A DNA stretch of 54,972 nt from Oligoflexia bacterium (GTDB lineage Bacteria > Bdellovibrionota > UBA1018), in the NCBI GenBank assembly GCA_903895855.1, contig CAITVN010000184.1:1-54972 (forward strand), written 5' to 3'. Every line of letters starts with the position of its first letter. Position 1 is the stretch's first letter. A program made the position numbers and the translations under genes. Positions 34,765 to 43,202 of the stretch are shown here, in pieces. Below the pieces are notes generated by a model. That model was given only the letters and a program-made list of their open reading frames with translations. It had not been told where the DNA came from and did no database searches.

Positions 34765-35697
34765 TTATTCAACAATTTTGAGCTCATGGGCAAAAAATCG
34801 AAATCTGGCGGAATATTCAGATTCAAACAATCTTGCGTGTAAAAGATACTCCGCCAAAGAGTTCGAAAAGTCCTCACTGGGTGAATCTAGGCTGTGCGAG
34901 TTGAAGCGAGTTGGTGCAGCCTCGACCGGTTTTACTTGCGACCAGAGCCAACCGGCGCGGCCGTCGGGCTCGATGGATTGGCTTCTGCTCCAGCCGCCAA
35001 TTTCTAACCAATGCCTGAGTTCAGTTGCCTTCGTTTCAGCGGTTTCAAGGTGAAAGTAAACGACGTGTGCCAGTTCATGGATGAGTTGATACAAAATATT
35101 ATTTTCAGTCAGACAGGCCTGCGAGAACACAATTCTGCCACCGCGTAGAGACGGAAAACTCTGGCCGCAGGTTTTGCTGGTCCAGTACCTTGCGACCTTC
35201 TCACCATTCACCCCTTTTTCGATCAAGAGCATTTCGGGCAAGTGAGTGAGTTGCTTAGGTAGCGAGTAGCTTGCTCTTGAAAGATTCGAGAGTTCTTCGA
35301 CTTTCCAGGCGCCTTCACCAGTGACCGCGCCGCTTAATATCACATAACCCGAATTGAGGTAGGTAACGAGAGCGTGGTTTGCCTGCGGTACTGAACCTTG
35401 AAACCCCTCTTGAAATCGACAATCAAGAGTAGTGCAGTGAGATGGCTTCAAGACGAGTCCGGGGCCGCGCTCAAATTGGGCGAGTTGCTGTTCAGGGGTT
35501 TGAGTAGTCAATTTTTTCAAGCAATTGAGTTCGGCGTCAAGCGACTGACTGCGTAGATTGAGGCACGAGTCTTTGGGTGTTGGGGAAATTGGCGAAACAG
35601 GCGAGTCTGGCTTGAGTTGCCCGGTTTGACAACTGGTGGCTACGAGACAAAGAAGCAGCAAAGCCACAGGGGCTTGATAAGTTTTGGCGTTTCTCAT
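34765..35697 (-). CDS. Zincin-like lipoprotein
   Basis: 310 residues. Signal peptide LLLLCLVATSC ends in a lipobox cysteine (about residue 23), then a Pro/Ser-rich linker. His207 in LIHELAHVVYFH gives an HExxH zinc motif, followed by ETAETKATELRHW, which has glutamates that could be the third ligand. Several cysteines (for example SKTCGQSF and QACLTEN) could form disulfides in the periplasm. A secreted peptidase-like role is likely. It is convergent with the PTS operon and diverges from the cyclic-nucleotide-binding gene. Confidence 0.7.
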   Translation of the reverse strand: MRNAKTYQAPVALLLLCLVATSCQTGQLKPDSPVSPISPTPKDSCLNLRSQSLDAELNCLKKLTTQTPEQQLAQFERGPGLVLKPSHCTTLDCRFQEGFQGSVPQANHALVTYLNSGYVILSGAVTGEGAWKVEELSNLSRASYSLPKQLTHLPEMLLIEKGVNGEKVARYWTSKTCGQSFPSLRGGRIVFSQACLTENNILYQLIHELAHVVYFHLETAETKATELRHWLEIGGWSRSQSIEPDGRAGWLWSQVKPVEAAPTRFNSHSLDSPSEDFSNSLAEYLLHARLFESEYSARFRFFAHELKIVE

Positions 35698-35754
35698 AGG
35701 AAACTTTATCCCACTTTTATTATTTACCGTTTCAACACATAATAAACATAACTT

Positions 35755-36246
35755 ATGTCAGCCTTTCCAAGAACTTATAAAACTGGGCAAACGATTTTTA
35801 AAGAGGGTGATCCCTCAATGTCGATTTTTTTAGTGCGCTCAGGTGCGATTTCGATTCGAAAGAGAAAGGGTTCTGAGTTTGTCGAAATGGCGAGAATTCA
35901 TCCGAAAGAGATTATCGGCGAGCTTTCCTTTTTTGACAGGCAACCGCGTAGCGCGAGCGCAGTAGCGATGACTAGCGTTGAACTGGTTGAAATTCCGTTT
36001 GAAGCTCTAGATAAAATTTACGAGAGCGTACCGCCCTACATGAAAGCGATTATCGCTACACTTGCTGATCGACTCAGAAAAGCCAATGATACGATCAGAA
36101 AATTGCAAGAAAAGACGATTAAAGCCGACCATGAAGCAGATGATGAAGTAGATAAAGAGTCTCTAGCTTCGTTAGAGGCTGAGCTTCGCAGCGCTAAAGA
36201 AGAAGAAAGAAAAGAAGAACTTAAGACGGTCACTAAGAAAAAATGA
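35755..36246 (+). CDS. Cyclic-nucleotide-binding domain protein
   Basis: 163 residues. Residues about 10-110 form a CRP/FNR-type CNB fold: GQTIFKEGDPSMSIFLVRSGAI, the phosphate-cassette-like GELSFFDRQPRSASAVA, and the ensuing EIPFEALDKIY helix. The C-terminal 50 residues are a highly charged coiled-coil-like helix, and there is no helix-turn-helix, so this is a stand-alone sensor or regulatory subunit rather than a transcription factor. The next gene overlaps by 4 bp (ATGA), so it may regulate the PLP enzyme by protein contact; that is inference. Confidence 0.85.
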   Translation: MSAFPRTYKTGQTIFKEGDPSMSIFLVRSGAISIRKRKGSEFVEMARIHPKEIIGELSFFDRQPRSASAVAMTSVELVEIPFEALDKIYESVPPYMKAIIATLADRLRKANDTIRKLQEKTIKADHEADDEVDKESLASLEAELRSAKEEERKEELKTVTKKK

Positions 36247-37355
36247 AGGTTCAATCAGGCATGCGGCATGAGTGGAGTTTGTGGGCCATCAATCGAATTG
36301 AGGCCGATTTTTTGAGGTCATCAGACACTCACCTGATACCGCTTCAATTATCGGGATTTCCTGAAATTGATTTCTATTTCAAAGATGAGTCGAGCCATCC
36401 AACAGGTAGCTTGAAGCACCGACTGGCTCGGTCGTTATTTCTGTATTCGCTCTGCAATGGTTGGCTTGACGAGAAAACGACGATAGTCGAGGCTTCGTCA
36501 GGGTCAACCGCCATTTCTGAGGCCTATTTTGCACAGCTTTTGCGCTTACCGTTCATTGCCGTGATGCCGAAAAAGACGTCGCCAGAAAAGATTGCTGCCA
36601 TCGAGTTCTATGGTGGTAAATGTCATTTAGTGGCTAACCCCGCGCAGGTCTACTCTGAGTCGATTCGCTTGGCAAAAAAATTAGACGGCCATTACATGGA
36701 TCAGTTCACTTATGCTGAGCGTGCCACCGACTGGCGAGCGAATAACAACATTGCCGAATCGATTTTTTCTCAGATGCGAGCAGAGACTTATCCGGTACCT
36801 CATTGGCTCGTAGCGGCCGCTGGCACCGGAGGTACAACTGCGACGCTGGGTCGCTACGTGAGGTATCAACGGCACCACACAAGAATACTTTGCCCAGACC
36901 CGGTTAACTCAGTGTTCTTGGATTATTTTCTCACTCGAGATAAAAAACTCAAGCTGTCATCGGCCTCGCGAATTGAGGGCATTGGCCGTCCAAGAGTTGA
37001 AAGTTCATTTTTGCCAGACATCATCGATGCGATGGTGAGGGTTTCTGACGAGCAGACCATGGCCGCGCTGAGGTTTCTCGAAGTAAAATTGGGTCGACGA
37101 GTGGGGGGCTCAACCGGCACTAATTTTGTGGGCATGTTAGTCGCGGCTTCAGAGATGGTGAAGCAAAAAGAAAAAGGTTCAATCGTAGGAATTCTCTGCG
37201 ATTCAGGCGAGCGTTATTCGCAGAGCTATTACAATGATGAGTGGATCAAAGCCCAGCGGCTCGATACCCATTCAAAACTTGAAGAGATCAAACTGTGGGC
37301 GCTCAAAGGCGTTAGGCCAAAGGTGCCTCTGTTAAAGGTCTCAAAAGACGCCTAA
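36243..37355 (+). CDS. PLP-dependent cysteine synthase-like enzyme
   Basis: 370 residues of fold type II. The PLP lysine is probably Lys58 in SSHPTGSLKHRLA. The substrate-binding EASSGSTAISEAY and the phosphate loop AAGTGGTTATLGRY are typical of cysteine synthase/cystathionine beta-synthase relatives. The C-terminal CDSGERYSQSYY has the usual active-site serine segment. Its start overlaps the CNB gene. The substrate may be an O-acyl-serine or another beta-substituted amino acid. The last codons and stop form a small hairpin (37350-37364) facing the convergent histidine kinase gene. Confidence 0.88.
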   Translation: MKVQSGMRHEWSLWAINRIEADFLRSSDTHLIPLQLSGFPEIDFYFKDESSHPTGSLKHRLARSLFLYSLCNGWLDEKTTIVEASSGSTAISEAYFAQLLRLPFIAVMPKKTSPEKIAAIEFYGGKCHLVANPAQVYSESIRLAKKLDGHYMDQFTYAERATDWRANNNIAESIFSQMRAETYPVPHWLVAAAGTGGTTATLGRYVRYQRHHTRILCPDPVNSVFLDYFLTRDKKLKLSSASRIEGIGRPRVESSFLPDIIDAMVRVSDEQTMAALRFLEVKLGRRVGGSTGTNFVGMLVAASEMVKQKEKGSIVGILCDSGERYSQSYYNDEWIKAQRLDTHSKLEEIKLWALKGVRPKVPLLKVSKDA

Positions 37356-37407
37356 ACCTTAGGCTTCTAGGTGCCCGCCGCTATTGAGAAGTGAACGTGG
37401 GTCCTAG

Positions 37408-39510
37408 TTATTTTGTGAATTCTGGAAAATCCTTGCCGACAATGCGACGAATGAAAGAAGGGATCTTAATTGATTCTGGTTCATATCCTGTAGCAAGATT
37501 TATCTCTGTAAACCCTAACCTAAATACTTCATGAGCAAACTCAACCCCACTGATATTCGGACCGAGAGATACATCAATGTAGATAGGGGTTAATAGGTCG
37601 ATTGTAGAAGCGGCCAATAAAAATTCGTGAGGGCTTGCGAATAACCGAATGTTGAGACCTTTCGAGTGTGCCACCGATGCCCAAACAGGGTGAATCAAAA
37701 TAGTATCATCGTCGATTAAACACAAATCATACCGAACTCGGGGCGCAGACTGAGAAACAGTGTTTGTGCTTGTAAAAATTGAACGGGCTACTGGTTCAGA
37801 ATCATTGGTCAGAATGACGTCTAAAGGCTCATGAGCTTGTCCTAATGAGACCGGCACAAACGCGGCCAAACTTTTTGGAATCAGTCTAACCTTGAGCCTT
37901 TGGCAATTCTCTAAAATTTGAGATTCCTCAAACCGGCTGGTCACTAAAATACTCTGAGCACCTAACCCCAACTCTTCTATCAGGCTTAGGCCAGTATCTT
38001 GAAAACCCAACAACTCATAATCAGCCAAATAGATTGCTCTCTTCGATGCGACTGAGCTTTCACTTACCCAGTTGCGCAATTGAGTAGGCGTTGAGAGGTG
38101 CACAACTTCAATTTGACTTTCTGAAACTCGAAGCGATTCAAATCGACCCCGCCAAATTTGATGAATACTACTATCGTCATCGAGAACAACGATGGTAGTT
38201 TTAGGCACAACAGTTAGCTCAGAGACAAACCATTCTGGCGGGGGTGCTAACGGAATCACTGCCGACACCGAGGTGCCCTTACCCACTTGAGACACAATTC
38301 GAATGCAACCTCCCCAAGACTCGACACTTTTTTTTGCGTGATAAAGGCCAAGACCAGATCCACCATCTTTTCCGTGGGTCTCTCCGCGTTGACCTAATTT
38401 CGCCAAAACCTCAGGTGAAATGCCCCGACCATTGTCCCGAACTATGATTTCAACTTCGTTTTTTCGGCCCACAACCGAAAGCACCACTGAGCCCTTCTCA
38501 CCTAACACTTCAACCGCATTGTTAATGAGATTCGAAAATACCCGTTTAAACTCGGTGGCTTGAATGTTGGCGAACAAACCATATGAGCTGGCATCAATTC
38601 GGCCGTCAATCTCTATGCCAATCTTCGAACGGTACTGTATTCGCTTCTCGGTGATGAGTGGCTCAAGTAAACTAGAAATAAATTGGATAGAAAGTGCCTC
38701 ATTGCTTGCAGCCTCACGCCCATCACCAATTCCGCTCGACCCCACTACCCTGTCGCGGTTCTTTTGAAGTAAATTGTTAGCGATATCCTTGATGCGATTA
38801 ATTGCCGCTCGCATAAAAACCCGCTCTTGTTCAGGTAGCTGCGCCAGACGATTAACCATTGAATCTAATGCTGCCAGCGGACTGCGTATATCATGAGCCA
38901 CTTGGGCAGCGAGACTTCCAATAGCAGCCTGTTTCTCAAACTTAATCCGCGACTGCACAGATTCACTGACTAATGCCGCAATTTTGTGTTGCTGAATTGA
39001 GGGGAATGCCGACGATTTCAACGGTTCATTGTCTTTCTTTAAAATATTTTCCAGGTAGTTCAAAAAATGGTCAAAAGCTGCGGCCTGTATATGGATTTCA
39101 TGCTCGGCTTCTCGGCGTATTAACCACCCACCCAGGAGGAACAGCCCCCCGACAATCAGATTAATTGCAATTAGCGACCACAGCTGAGGTGTGTGGTTTA
39201 GGCGAATTAGAGCTGTCCCGGCCAGTTTAGTTTGTTCAACATCAAAGTAAAACTGGATGGCTGTAAAATTTTTCAACTCACTTACAGGAGCGCCTTCTAG
39301 GAAAAGTTCGTATTCGACAATAAAGGCTGGCCTGAGCCTTGATAGGTATTCTTTAGCAGCCCCGATATCACTGGCAATTATTTTTTCTCTTAATGCAGAA
39401 TGCAACTGTCTTATTTGCTGTTGCTCCACATGTCTGAAAATTGAAAGAAAGGTAAGATTTATTCCAACGATCAGTACCAAGAAAAAGGCCATGAATTTCA
39501 TGATTTTCAT
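37408..39510 (-). CDS. Hybrid sensor histidine kinase with two receiver domains
   Basis: 700 residues. Two transmembrane segments (about 6-24 and 110-130) frame a ~85-residue periplasmic loop. HisKA follows with His206 in QVAHDIRSPLAAL, then an HATPase domain with the N box NLINNAVEVL (about 327-336), DNGRGIS (359-365) and GSGLGLYHAKK (384-394). REC1 (about 438-560) has Asp444-446, phospho-acceptor Asp497, Thr524 and Lys546. REC2 (about 592-700) has Asp600-602, Asp646, Thr674 and Lys693, so both look functional. No DNA-binding output is present. It is the last gene of an operon with YcaO and a family 5 solute-binding protein (18-bp gap after ycaO), so it may sense the peptide or sugar bound by the latter; inference. 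Confidence 0.93.
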   Translation of the reverse strand: MKIMKFMAFFLVLIVGINLTFLSIFRHVEQQQIRQLHSALREKIIASDIGAAKEYLSRLRPAFIVEYELFLEGAPVSELKNFTAIQFYFDVEQTKLAGTALIRLNHTPQLWSLIAINLIVGGLFLLGGWLIRREAEHEIHIQAAAFDHFLNYLENILKKDNEPLKSSAFPSIQQHKIAALVSESVQSRIKFEKQAAIGSLAAQVAHDIRSPLAALDSMVNRLAQLPEQERVFMRAAINRIKDIANNLLQKNRDRVVGSSGIGDGREAASNEALSIQFISSLLEPLITEKRIQYRSKIGIEIDGRIDASSYGLFANIQATEFKRVFSNLINNAVEVLGEKGSVVLSVVGRKNEVEIIVRDNGRGISPEVLAKLGQRGETHGKDGGSGLGLYHAKKSVESWGGCIRIVSQVGKGTSVSAVIPLAPPPEWFVSELTVVPKTTIVVLDDDSSIHQIWRGRFESLRVSESQIEVVHLSTPTQLRNWVSESSVASKRAIYLADYELLGFQDTGLSLIEELGLGAQSILVTSRFEESQILENCQRLKVRLIPKSLAAFVPVSLGQAHEPLDVILTNDSEPVARSIFTSTNTVSQSAPRVRYDLCLIDDDTILIHPVWASVAHSKGLNIRLFASPHEFLLAASTIDLLTPIYIDVSLGPNISGVEFAHEVFRLGFTEINLATGYEPESIKIPSFIRRIVGKDFPEFTK

Positions 39511-39528
39511 AGAGTTGAGGCCAATGTA

Positions 39529-40770
39529 TCAAGGCAGAGGGTGGGGTGCAAGATTAAGTGCAAACGGCCTACCTTCAGAGAACTCTTGAAGCCTTTGCTC
39601 ATTAATCATCGGTGGCCTGTCATAATCCAGTTGAAGTAACCCTGGTATATTTGCCCAACAGGTAAAAAGTGTTCCGGCCATTTTTTTATGAATCGGACCA
39701 GGATATACCGCAGGCAAGGCTGGAAGGTCCCTACTTAAACTAAATGAATTTTCGGAGCTGCCGTTACTATCGCAATTCTGGATTTCAAGATTCTCTTCAG
39801 TCGTAAAGACTTTAAGGTCGGCAAACCTCAATGGGGCCTGATAATAAAAAAATCGACCAAGAGGAGAGTCGATATTTTCATGCCCCTTTTTTTTGGCTAA
39901 GATAAATTGGTTGTTAATGCCCAAAAACCGGTCCATTTCAAAATAGGCTTTAAGAAAAGCCTGATTACGAGTCATCGCTGTACCTAGACCTGAGCAGAAA
40001 TAGGACACCCCATGCCGAAACTCGGGATCAAATGCGACGAGATAGATAACATAGAAACGTGAGCTCCATGCTTTGAGTCTGTAAGCTCTTAGTTCGAGAC
40101 CTAAAGATTTGGCCTTTCTTAGAATCAGACGATAGACCGGATGATCACTTAGGTCTATAATCGGTGGCGCAATCTGTGTGTACCAATGGCATAAAAAGGC
40201 GTCTCGCTCCAACGCCTCCTGGCTTGCTCTCATTATCGCTCCAAATGGGGTGGATTCTAGAGCAAACCCACTAGTGCTAGGGGGAGAAACGGGCTGCCCA
40301 AGCAAACTACTAGTTCCCTGTGTGTCGAAAAATAGCCCCTTAGTGAATCCAAACTGATACTTGCCTAAAGTGTAAGAGATCCTCTCGACCAGCTCTAGAA
40401 GTGCATAGGTTTTGGCGTCTTTTTCAGAAAAACCATCTCCAGATCCAGAAATTAACGTTCTACAGTCTTTCGCTCCTTGCTCTGGATTTTCTTCAAATGA
40501 AATTTCCGATGAAACTGTTCGATGGTGAGGTAGCAACAGGCCATTATTTATGAAGCACGGATTCCTGAAAAAATAGCCCCTGGTTTTTGAACTTTTCTCA
40601 ATTATATTTTCAATTCTCTTAGTAACTGCCTTTAGCGGAGAAATGGCTCTTCTGAATTCGTGAAATCGCTGCCATTTCAAGTGTGAAAAAAAGACTTGTG
40701 CTGACTGCTCTTGGCCCAACCAGTCAGAACTTACTGTTTCCAGGAAAGAGTCCAAATCGGATTCCCCCAT
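39529..40770 (-). CDS. YcaO-family cyclodehydratase-like protein
   Basis: 413 residues. YcaO proteins use ATP to activate peptide backbone amides, making azolines, thioamides or amidines. The ATP-binding motifs are visible: SGSGDGFSEKDAKTYALLELVER (split: GSGDGFSE at about 109-116, E126/E129-R130), QEALERD (184-190) and AYFEMDR (275-281). The chain ends exactly in PHPLP (409-413), the PxPxP tail known from azoline-forming YcaO cyclodehydratases. An E1-like or RRE partner, a dehydrogenase and a precursor peptide are not seen nearby. The gene starts inside the end of the solute-binding-protein gene (40-bp overlap) and is 18 bp before the histidine kinase, so the three are one operon. It could be a stand-alone YcaO acting on another protein. 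Confidence 0.85.
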   Translation of the reverse strand: MGESDLDSFLETVSSDWLGQEQSAQVFFSHLKWQRFHEFRRAISPLKAVTKRIENIIEKSSKTRGYFFRNPCFINNGLLLPHHRTVSSEISFEENPEQGAKDCRTLISGSGDGFSEKDAKTYALLELVERISYTLGKYQFGFTKGLFFDTQGTSSLLGQPVSPPSTSGFALESTPFGAIMRASQEALERDAFLCHWYTQIAPPIIDLSDHPVYRLILRKAKSLGLELRAYRLKAWSSRFYVIYLVAFDPEFRHGVSYFCSGLGTAMTRNQAFLKAYFEMDRFLGINNQFILAKKKGHENIDSPLGRFFYYQAPLRFADLKVFTTEENLEIQNCDSNGSSENSFSLSRDLPALPAVYPGPIHKKMAGTLFTCWANIPGLLQLDYDRPPMINEQRLQEFSEGRPFALNLAPHPLP

Positions 40771-42299
40771 TGAAATTCATTAATTTTCTCAAAATAGAGA
40801 TCAGAACGGGTGATTACGGGCCACTTAAATGCCGCGACAGGAATTATGTATGCCTGCCTCAGAAGTTGTTCAGAAATAATTTTGAATTGAGCCACTCGTT
40901 TCACTTCACTATCTGTTTCAGCTATCACTTCCATGGCTTGACCGATGATTGAATCTTGCCAGGTGTATATCGGGTTGATGCCACGAAAATGATATCCTAG
41001 TAGAATATTGGTCGCTTTCTCACCCATACCAACAAGTAAGAATGCAATGTCCCAATCACTTTTTTTCAATGCCTCTTCTACGTTGCCTTCAACATAAGGT
41101 ACAATTTCTATTGGGATGCCAAGTTGTTGATGCAAGGCTTGCTTAAGAAAAGCCAAATACGATTTTCCGAACACTTCTGGATACAGAACGCGAAGTTTCG
41201 AAATTTCTGGTTTTATAGCGAGAGCATTATCAGTGACCTGAGCAACCTCAGCCGAACTTAAGTAGCCTTGATGGGTACTAATGAGAAATTGATTCGCTGG
41301 AGTAAAAATGAAATTTTTTCCATAGGGAATCAAAGCATCCGGGCGAATTTGTCGACTTATCCATCGTCTTGCCTCGGCTTTTGCCGCAGCTGGGGTTCGA
41401 GTATTGAACACAAAATAGGTGAGCGCCTTAGCCTCTGACGTAACTACATTATAATCATCATTATGAATAAACTTTTCAAAACTCGGAGCATAGGCAGCCC
41501 CATAATCGAGAACATCAAGTTTCTTTTGAAAAAAATCATCAGCAACAGCCTCTGGTACCTCGTAGCCATAGAGATGAATGCATGAGGCCGCAGTTCCATG
41601 CCGATAGTAATAATAGGGATTTTTCTCTAGGTGCAAGTAACCCTTAGAAGGTTTTAAGAAAAAGGGGCCACTTGTCACTGCAAATGAAAGCTGTCCCTGT
41701 AGCTTTCTCGCCTCGCTTTGAGGCAAAATTACCGTTTCTGGAAACGCAATCCAGAAAAGAAATCGTTCATCTGAATGGGTGATCTCAATTTCTAATTCTC
41801 TCGCAGAAAGGGCACGTATTCCCTTAATCTCACTATCGACCGTCTTCAAATTCTCGCCACCCAAAATCTTTTTACGCAAATCAATATGGGTACCAGACAA
41901 AAGTAACTGTCTCTTGAGACTAGCGACGACGTCATCAATAGTAATAAGATCACCATTCGAAAACCTGGCAGTATCAGAAAGCTTCAGTCGGTATACCCTT
42001 TTATCGGAACTGACATGCCAAGACTCTGCAATTGCAGAATACAACGAATTGTCTTCTCCAACTTCAATTAATTTGCCAGCAAGATTCTGAATCACGAAGA
42101 CATGATCAGTCGTCAGTAACAAAGTTGGGTCATACGAGTCGTAAAGTTTAGTAATCGCAACGCGCAAGCAAGCGCCGGCGTTAGACCAATGAGATTTATT
42201 TTTTTTATGCGTCATTATTAACAACCCCATAATAACTATTGCACCAAATGAAACACCGGTAATTACCTTATATTTATTGATTATTCTCCAAAGTTTCAT
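40731..42299 (-). CDS. Membrane-anchored family 5 solute-binding protein (SBP_bac_5)
   Basis: 522 residues. One hydrophobic segment at about 13-30 anchors it, then a periplasmic domain with the SBP family 5 pattern: IAESWHVSSDKRVYRLKLSDTARFSNGD (split here: AESWHVSSDK and ARFSNGDLITIDDVV), FLFWIAFPETVILP, and a C-terminal QFKIISEQLLRQAYIIPV segment. Family 5 proteins bind oligopeptides, and some bind antibiotic peptides. No ABC permease or ATPase gene is near, so it is either served by a distant permease or is a sensor. It opens the operon with ycaO and the hybrid kinase. By eye the base composition is more A+T-rich than flanking genes such as asnS. Confidence 0.88.
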   Translation of the reverse strand: MKLWRIINKYKVITGVSFGAIVIMGLLIMTHKKNKSHWSNAGACLRVAITKLYDSYDPTLLLTTDHVFVIQNLAGKLIEVGEDNSLYSAIAESWHVSSDKRVYRLKLSDTARFSNGDLITIDDVVASLKRQLLLSGTHIDLRKKILGGENLKTVDSEIKGIRALSARELEIEITHSDERFLFWIAFPETVILPQSEARKLQGQLSFAVTSGPFFLKPSKGYLHLEKNPYYYYRHGTAASCIHLYGYEVPEAVADDFFQKKLDVLDYGAAYAPSFEKFIHNDDYNVVTSEAKALTYFVFNTRTPAAAKAEARRWISRQIRPDALIPYGKNFIFTPANQFLISTHQGYLSSAEVAQVTDNALAIKPEISKLRVLYPEVFGKSYLAFLKQALHQQLGIPIEIVPYVEGNVEEALKKSDWDIAFLLVGMGEKATNILLGYHFRGINPIYTWQDSIIGQAMEVIAETDSEVKRVAQFKIISEQLLRQAYIIPVAAFKWPVITRSDLYFEKINEFQWGNPIWTLSWKQ

Positions 42300-42336
42300 T
42301 TTTTCGCCACTTTCCTACTCGAGCAAACGTACCACT

Positions 42337-42364
42337 TTGACATTCTAAATACTGTGAGTATAAA
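42337..42364 (+). promoter_or_regulatory. Near-consensus sigma70 promoter
   Basis: TTGACA (42337-42342) and TATAAA (42359-42364) with a 16-bp spacer, 25 bp before the start of the small secreted protein whose ribosome site is AAGGAG. It diverges from the SBP-YcaO-kinase operon. Confidence 0.75.
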
Positions 42365-42388
42365 CGCATCTAGTCAAGGAGTTTCCAG

Positions 42389-42685
42389 ATGAACATCTCG
42401 AAAATGGGGCGCGCACTATCATTGGGTATCATAACTTTCTTTCTTAGTATTGGTGCTCGCGCAGCAGACGAAGTAGATCTCTTAGTTTCGCATGATGAGG
42501 TGCTCAAACAGGTTCTCGACCAACAAAAAACTGGCGCGATTTCGAGGGATGAGGCTGAGGAGCTGATTTTGAGCCGACTAGCCGAAATTGAGGGAAGTGG
42601 ACAGTTGGATGTCGCCCCCGGTGATCGAAAAGAGTTTTTGAATCAGATCGCCGTAAAGATGATTTCCGAAATTACGCTTAAGTGA
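42389..42685 (+). CDS. Small secreted protein
   Basis: 98 residues with a Sec signal peptide (LSLGIITFFLSIGA, cleavage near ARA at about residue 25). The mature ~73 residues are acidic and helix-rich (SRDEAEELILSRLAEIEG) and contain no cysteine. It is driven by a near-consensus promoter and so may be strongly expressed. It diverges from the SBP-YcaO-kinase operon. The lack of Cys and few Ser/Thr near the end argue against it being the substrate of YcaO, though it is the closest small ORF. Function unknown. Confidence 0.75.
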   Translation: MNISKMGRALSLGIITFFLSIGARAADEVDLLVSHDEVLKQVLDQQKTGAISRDEAEELILSRLAEIEGSGQLDVAPGDRKEFLNQIAVKMISEITLK

Positions 42686-42721
42686 TCTGTGTGCAGCAAA
42701 AGATGTCCTAATCTTTAAACT

Positions 42722-43192
42722 TTAGCCGTTTAGCCCAATTTGCCTAATGGCCTCATAGGTGACAATACTGACTGCATTAGATAAATTCAGCGAGCGAACA
42801 CGAGCATCAAACATGGGAATTCGAATGCAATCTTTCGCGTTGGCTTCTAGGTGCCACTCGGGTAGTCCAGCGGTCTCTTTACCGAAAATCAGGTAAGTGC
42901 CTTTTTCGAAGTGGTGTTCAAAGTGAGTCTTGCCGGCTTTTTTTGACAAAAGCACTCGCGGTGCATTTTCAGGCATCGTTTTCAAAAATTCTTCGAATGA
43001 ACGGTGCCTGATGACTTTCAAGTGTTCCCAGTAATCAAGGCCCGCTCGTTTGAGGTGCGCATCGGTAATTTCAAATCCGAGGGGCTCAACCAAATGCAAA
43101 ACGCAAGAAGCTGCGAGGCAAAGCCTTCCGATCGTTCCGGTGTTTTGTGGAATTTCGGGTTCAACTAAAACGATCTGTAAGTCATGATTCAC
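42722..43192 (-). CDS. trmL: tRNA (cytidine/uridine-34-2'-O)-methyltransferase TrmL
   Basis: 156 residues, the usual length. SPOUT methyltransferase with the trefoil-knot SAM motifs: LVEPEIPQNTGTIGRLC at the start, LIFGKETAGLP, then the C-terminal RSLNLSNAVSIVTYEAIRQ. It modifies the wobble base of tRNA-Leu. It starts 10 bp after the AsnRS stop and is probably its operon partner. Confidence 0.95.
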   Translation of the reverse strand: MNHDLQIVLVEPEIPQNTGTIGRLCLAASCVLHLVEPLGFEITDAHLKRAGLDYWEHLKVIRHRSFEEFLKTMPENAPRVLLSKKAGKTHFEHHFEKGTYLIFGKETAGLPEWHLEANAKDCIRIPMFDARVRSLNLSNAVSIVTYEAIRQIGLNG

Positions 43193-43202
43193 AAAAATTA
43201 CC

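Noticed and set aside
37350..37364. GCCTAA/TTAGGC hairpin as a terminator of the cysteine synthase-like gene
   Set aside because: Only 6 bp, includes the stop codon and has no T run.
14347..40770. A functional link between rimO (14347) and the YcaO gene, since E. coli YcaO has been tied to S12 methylthiolation
   Set aside because: The genes are 24 kb apart, in different operons, and this YcaO has the azoline-type tail and different neighbours.
42389..42685. The small secreted protein as the YcaO precursor peptide
   Set aside because: It has a Sec signal peptide, no cysteine and few Ser/Thr near the end, unlike known azole-type precursors.
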